Part shown: positions 60,999 to 64,000 of the stretch, piece after piece
Layout: every line of letters begins with the position of its first letter
Position numbering within the stretch: the first letter of the stretch is position 1
Source of the DNA: Dokdonella_A ginsengisoli
GTDB lineage: Bacteria; Pseudomonadota; Gammaproteobacteria; Xanthomonadales; Rhodanobacteraceae
DNA: 64,000 nucleotides
Direction: 5' to 3'
Assembly (NCBI RefSeq): GCF_042652785.1
Contig: NZ_JBHSHD010000010.1
Location: 744,001 to 808,000, forward strand
Position numbers and translations under genes: made by a program
Notes under the pieces: generated by a model
What the model was told of the DNA's origin: nothing
The model's database searches: none
The model's input: the letters and a program-made list of their open reading frames with translations, nothing else

Positions 60999-61058
60999 TC
61001 GCCGCTGCGGCGCGGCGGCTAAGGTGGACCGTGATCGCCGTCATCGAGGAGACCGAAC

Positions 61059-61415
61059 ATGAGCGCGAAGGGCAAGAACAGGCACGGGCGGCATCGGGCT
61101 GCCGGCCCCGCGGCGGTTTCGCCGCCCGCGGAACACCACGAAGAAATGCCGCTGGATCCCGCATCCCGGCTCGGCAGCGCGGTGCTGGAGGGCGTGGTCG
61201 AAGCGCAGTCCGAGCTGCTGCGCTTCCTCGGCTCGCGCCTGGCCAAGACCGCCGCGGCGTTCGGCCAGCTCGCCGCGTGCAGGACGCCGGCGGAAATCGT
61301 GCAGCTGCAGCTGCAGCTGGGCGCCGACGCCGCCACGGATTGCCTGGCGCAGGCGCAACGGATGATCGGCGTGATGGAAAAGGCGGCCAGCGAGAACCTG
61401 GCCCTGGTTCCCTGA
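61059..61415 (+). CDS. Phasin-family polyhydroxyalkanoate granule protein
   Basis: A 118-residue protein with a basic N-terminal tail and an amphipathic helical core (S-A-V-L-E-G-V-V-E-A-Q-S-E-L-L-R-F, A-A-F-G-Q-L-A-A-C-R-T-P-A-E-I-V-Q-L-Q-L-Q-L) of the phasin type. Phasins coat PHB granules. GAGGAGA precedes the ATG. It lies in the same FNR-box regulon as phaB (40.5 kb), 21 kb away, and 17 bp before a usp with which it is likely co-transcribed. Confidence 0.82.
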   Translation: MSAKGKNRHGRHRAAGPAAVSPPAEHHEEMPLDPASRLGSAVLEGVVEAQSELLRFLGSRLAKTAAAFGQLAACRTPAEIVQLQLQLGADAATDCLAQAQRMIGVMEKAASENLALVP

Positions 61416-61432
61416 GGCGGGAGGAGACGAAC

Positions 61433-62257
61433 ATGCGCGACATCCTTGCCCTCGCGGCGGACTACCGCTCCTGGGACGGCGGCATGGCCTATGCGGCCGA
61501 TCTCGCCGCACGGCTCGACGGCACCCTCACCGGCGTCTTCGTGCAGCCTTCGCCGCTGCTCATGATGCCGGGGTATTCCTCGCCCGACCTGCTGGAGGCG
61601 GTGATCGAGAACGCGCGCGACGTCGAACGCAAGGCGCACGACGCGCAAGGCGCGTTCGTGGCGTGGGCAAAGACCATCGGCGCGCGCCGCGTGGCCTGGC
61701 AGGTCGCCGAGGGCCACGTGCCGGAGGTGCTGGCGCGCCTGGGCAACTGGCACGACCTGCTGGTGCTGGAGCGCAATGCGCAGGCGCCGTGGGGTTCGCC
61801 GCCGGACCTGGGCATGCTCGCGCTGCGCACGCACCTGCCCTGCCTCGTCGTGCCGCGCGACTGGCGCGTCGCCCGGCTCGACCGCATCGCGCTCGGCTGG
61901 AACGGGTCGGCCGAATCGCTGCGCGCGATCCACGCTTCCATTCCGCTGCTGCAGCACGCCTCGAAGGTGGCGCTGCTCGACGGCGGACAGCGCGATCCGG
62001 ACCTGGAGATCGGCTGGATTCCGCACTTCGACGTCGAAGCCTACCTGCGCCTGCACTGCGTGGAGATCGAGCGGATCCGGCTCGACACCGACGACGAGCG
62101 CGCCGGCGAAACCCTGCTCGACGCCGCGGCCGACATCGGCGCCGAGCTGCTGGTGATGGGTGCCTACGGCAGGACGCGCATCAGCGAGTGGGCGTTCGGC
62201 GGCGCCACGCGCAAGGTGCTCGCCGATGCGACGATTCCCTTGTTCCTGCGGCACTGA
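61433..62257 (+). CDS. Universal stress protein, tandem-domain
   Basis: A 274-residue two-domain USP, paralogous to those at 41388 and 50440. The C-terminal loop reads L-L-V-M-G-A-Y-G-R-T-R-I-S-E-W-A-F-G-G-A-T. A GGAGGAGA site precedes the ATG. Second gene of the phasin transcript from FNR-type box 14. The sixth USP of this island. Confidence 0.88.
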   Translation: MRDILALAADYRSWDGGMAYAADLAARLDGTLTGVFVQPSPLLMMPGYSSPDLLEAVIENARDVERKAHDAQGAFVAWAKTIGARRVAWQVAEGHVPEVLARLGNWHDLLVLERNAQAPWGSPPDLGMLALRTHLPCLVVPRDWRVARLDRIALGWNGSAESLRAIHASIPLLQHASKVALLDGGQRDPDLEIGWIPHFDVEAYLRLHCVEIERIRLDTDDERAGETLLDAAADIGAELLVMGAYGRTRISEWAFGGATRKVLADATIPLFLRH

Positions 62258-62271
62258 GGCGGGCCCGCGAC

Positions 62272-63282
62272 GTGTGGACGCAGCGGCTGGCGGTGCGGAT
62301 CTTCGCCCGTGCCGCGCTGCTGCTGTTCGCGGCGGCGCCCGCCTGCGCCGCCGGAACCGGGCTTCGCCCGGGGCAGTACCTGTGGCATCCGCAAGTCGCG
62401 CCGGAAGGGCCGCTGGTCGTCGTGGTCAGCCTCGACGAACAGCGCCTGTACGTCTACCGCAACGGCGTGGCGATCGGCTACAGCACGATCAGTTCCGGCC
62501 GCCGCGGCCACGAGACGCCGAGCGGCGTCTTCACGATCCTGCAGAAGGACCGCGATCATCGTTCCAACCGCTACGACGACGCGCCAATGCCGTACATGGA
62601 GCGGCTGACCTGGGATGGCGTGGCGATGCACGGCGGCACCCTGCCCGGCTATCCGGCCTCGCACGGCTGCGTGCGGCTGCCGCACGACTTCGCCGAGCGC
62701 CTGTTCGCGATCACGCGCCGCGGCGACACGGTGGTGGTGGCGAGCGGCGCGGCCTCGCCGGTGGCGATCGTGCATCCATCGGTGCTCGCTCCGGTCACGC
62801 CAAGCGGGCTGCCGGCCGACCTGCGCGATCGTGCCCACTCCGCCTGGGCCTGGGACGAATCGGCGGCCCCGCCGGGGCCGCTCAGCCTCGTCGTCAGCAC
62901 GCCGGACCGGCGCGTCCACGTACTGCGCAGCGGCATCCGCATCGGCACTTCGCGCATCGACGTGGCCGAGGGGTTCGACTTCAGCGGCGCGGTGGTGTTC
63001 GTGCGGCTGCGCGAGGCCGGGACCACGGCTTCCGCGCTTGCCGCACCGCGCTGGGCGATGTACCGCCTGCGCGGCGAGGCGGCGCCGACGATGGACGAGC
63101 TGGCGGCGAAGCTGAAGGTTCCCGACGAATTCGCCGCGCGGGTCGAAGCGGCGCTGGCGCCCGGCACCAGCATCCTGGTCGTCGACCGCCCCGCGACCGG
63201 AATGGCCGATGCAGCAGGCGCCGCGCAGCCGGTGCTCGAATCCGAAACGGTGCGCGATGGTAAGCTGGATGTCTCGCGCTAG
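62272..63282 (+). CDS. L,D-transpeptidase (YkuD), exported
   Basis: A 336-residue envelope enzyme with a signal peptide (A-V-R-I-F-A-R-A-A-L-L-L-F-A-A-A-P-A-C-A-A). The YkuD domain (about 45-165) contains H-G-G-T-L-P-G-Y-P-A-S-H-G-C-V-R-L-P; Cys in S-H-G-C-V-R is the catalytic nucleophile. Such enzymes form 3-3 crosslinks in peptidoglycan or attach lipoproteins. A second beta-rich domain follows. It uses GTG 62272, 14 bp after the usp stop, so it might belong to the phasin-usp transcript. Confidence 0.87.
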   Translation: MWTQRLAVRIFARAALLLFAAAPACAAGTGLRPGQYLWHPQVAPEGPLVVVVSLDEQRLYVYRNGVAIGYSTISSGRRGHETPSGVFTILQKDRDHRSNRYDDAPMPYMERLTWDGVAMHGGTLPGYPASHGCVRLPHDFAERLFAITRRGDTVVVASGAASPVAIVHPSVLAPVTPSGLPADLRDRAHSAWAWDESAAPPGPLSLVVSTPDRRVHVLRSGIRIGTSRIDVAEGFDFSGAVVFVRLREAGTTASALAAPRWAMYRLRGEAAPTMDELAAKLKVPDEFAARVEAALAPGTSILVVDRPATGMADAAGAAQPVLESETVRDGKLDVSR

Positions 63283-63334
63283 CGCGCCGTTGCGTCGCGA
63301 ACGGCCGGCCTGGCGTTCGTTCGAGCTCATCACG

Positions 63335-64000
63335 ATGTGGATCCGTTTCGCCGTCCTGCGGCTCGCCTGGCTGCCGCTGTTGTCCTGGTCCGCTGCCGCA
63401 CCGGCGGCGACCACCGCACCGGAGGCTTCCGACCGTCTCGCCGCCACGCTCGCCGCCGCCGCACCATCGGCCGACCGCGAAGTGATCCGGCTCGCCACGC
63501 ACGCGCTCTCCTGCGTGCGCCGCCACGGCGGCGAGGACCGCGTGCTCGGCGTGATCGACTACTCGCGTCCCTCCACCGAGCAGCGGCTGTGGGTGTTCGA
63601 CCTGCAGCAGGAGAAGCTGCTGTTCCAGGAATGGGTCGCGCACGGACGCAACACCGGCGACAACTACGCCGAGCGCTTTTCCAATCGCCCCGGCAGCCTG
63701 ATGTCGAGCCTGGGCGGCTTCGAGGCGGCCGGCACCTACGTCGGCCAGAACGGCTACTCGCTGCGGCTGCAGGGACTGGAGCCGGGATTCAACGATCGCG
63801 CCTACGAGCGCGCCATCGTCATCCACGGAGCGCCGTACGTGAGCGAGGACCTGATCCGCACGCAGGGGCGGCTCGGACGCAGCTTCGGCTGTCCGGCCGT
63901 GCGGCCGCAGGTCGCCCGTCGCCTGATCGACACGCTGAACGAAAGCTCCTTCGTGTTCGCCTACTACCCGGACCCGCACTGGCTGTCGACCTCGCCGCTG
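63335..64000 (+). CDS. Murein L,D-transpeptidase catalytic-domain protein (YkuD_2 type), truncated by window edge
   Basis: The frame is open from ATG 63335 to the last base, giving 222 residues without a stop. A signal peptide (L-R-L-A-W-L-P-L-L-S-W-S-A-A-A) is followed by the YkuD_2 features V-I-D-Y-S-R-P-S, R-L-W-V-F-D-L, A-H-G-R-N-T-G-D-N, F-S-N and the catalytic S-F-G-C-P-A-V. It follows the first L,D-transpeptidase by 52 bp, so the two are probably functionally paired. The C terminus lies outside the window. Confidence 0.85.
   Translation, partial: MWIRFAVLRLAWLPLLSWSAAAPAATTAPEASDRLAATLAAAAPSADREVIRLATHALSCVRRHGGEDRVLGVIDYSRPSTEQRLWVFDLQQEKLLFQEWVAHGRNTGDNYAERFSNRPGSLMSSLGGFEAAGTYVGQNGYSLRLQGLEPGFNDRAYERAIVIHGAPYVSEDLIRTQGRLGRSFGCPAVRPQVARRLIDTLNESSFVFAYYPDPHWLSTSPL

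Overview
This is a high-GC chromosomal window from a Gram-negative bacterium, most likely a gammaproteobacterium of the Lysobacterales (Xanthomonadales), perhaps Rhodanobacteraceae. The main clue is a recurrent C-terminal tag (I-F-x-x-G-F-E/D) on four large exported proteins, a habit I associate with that order. Lipoprotein, Tat, porin and L,D-transpeptidase genes confirm a diderm envelope. The taxonomic call is inference. I see no tRNA, rRNA, insertion sequence or CRISPR array.

Layout. 0.2-3.3 kb: three unrecognised genes (small protein, lipoprotein, membrane protein) of visibly lower GC, then an XRE-type regulator. 3.3-12.3 kb: a CadC-like regulator with a TPR-type sensor, then three large secreted repeat proteins. 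12.4-26.8 kb: a stress/catabolic block (Tat-exported alpha/beta hydrolase, Dps, MFS exporter, propeller histidine kinase with a divergent NarL-type regulator, then an operon of isochorismatase-like hydrolase, XapX, amidohydrolase, DoxX-like, periplasmic VOC and alginate-export-like porin). Four copies of the palindrome TACCCGATCGGGTA or close variants lie only in the intergenic regions of this block. 27-29 kb: a solitary lower-GC DUF262/HNH gene that looks like a defence nuclease. 29-39.4 kb: a second propeller kinase/NarL-type regulator pair, a secreted sialidase-like protein and a large secreted subtilisin.

39.8-62.3 kb is the most interesting part: a low-oxygen/dormancy-like island. It holds phaB and a phasin, six universal stress proteins, Hsp20, a beta-CASP metallo-hydrolase, an AMP-phosphorylase-like enzyme overlapping a PRPP-synthetase-like gene, a P-type cation ATPase, cytochrome b561, AdhP, an MgtC/DUF4010 membrane protein, a ribonucleotide-reductase-like protein lacking its catalytic middle, a Crp/Fnr regulator, a hybrid kinase with an OmpR-type regulator, and a GNAT protein. 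I count 14 FNR-type boxes (TTGAT-N4-ATCAA and variants) in the intergenic regions of this island. Most have a -10-like hexamer 31-32 bp from the box centre, the geometry of a class II (-41.5) activated promoter. The Crp/Fnr protein keeps the FNR recognition-helix residues E-x-x-S-R but lacks the N-terminal iron-sulfur cysteines. The gene content parallels the mycobacterial DosR dormancy regulon.

The window ends with two L,D-transpeptidase genes, the second cut off by the window edge. Many long antisense ORFs in this GC-rich DNA are shadows and were left out.
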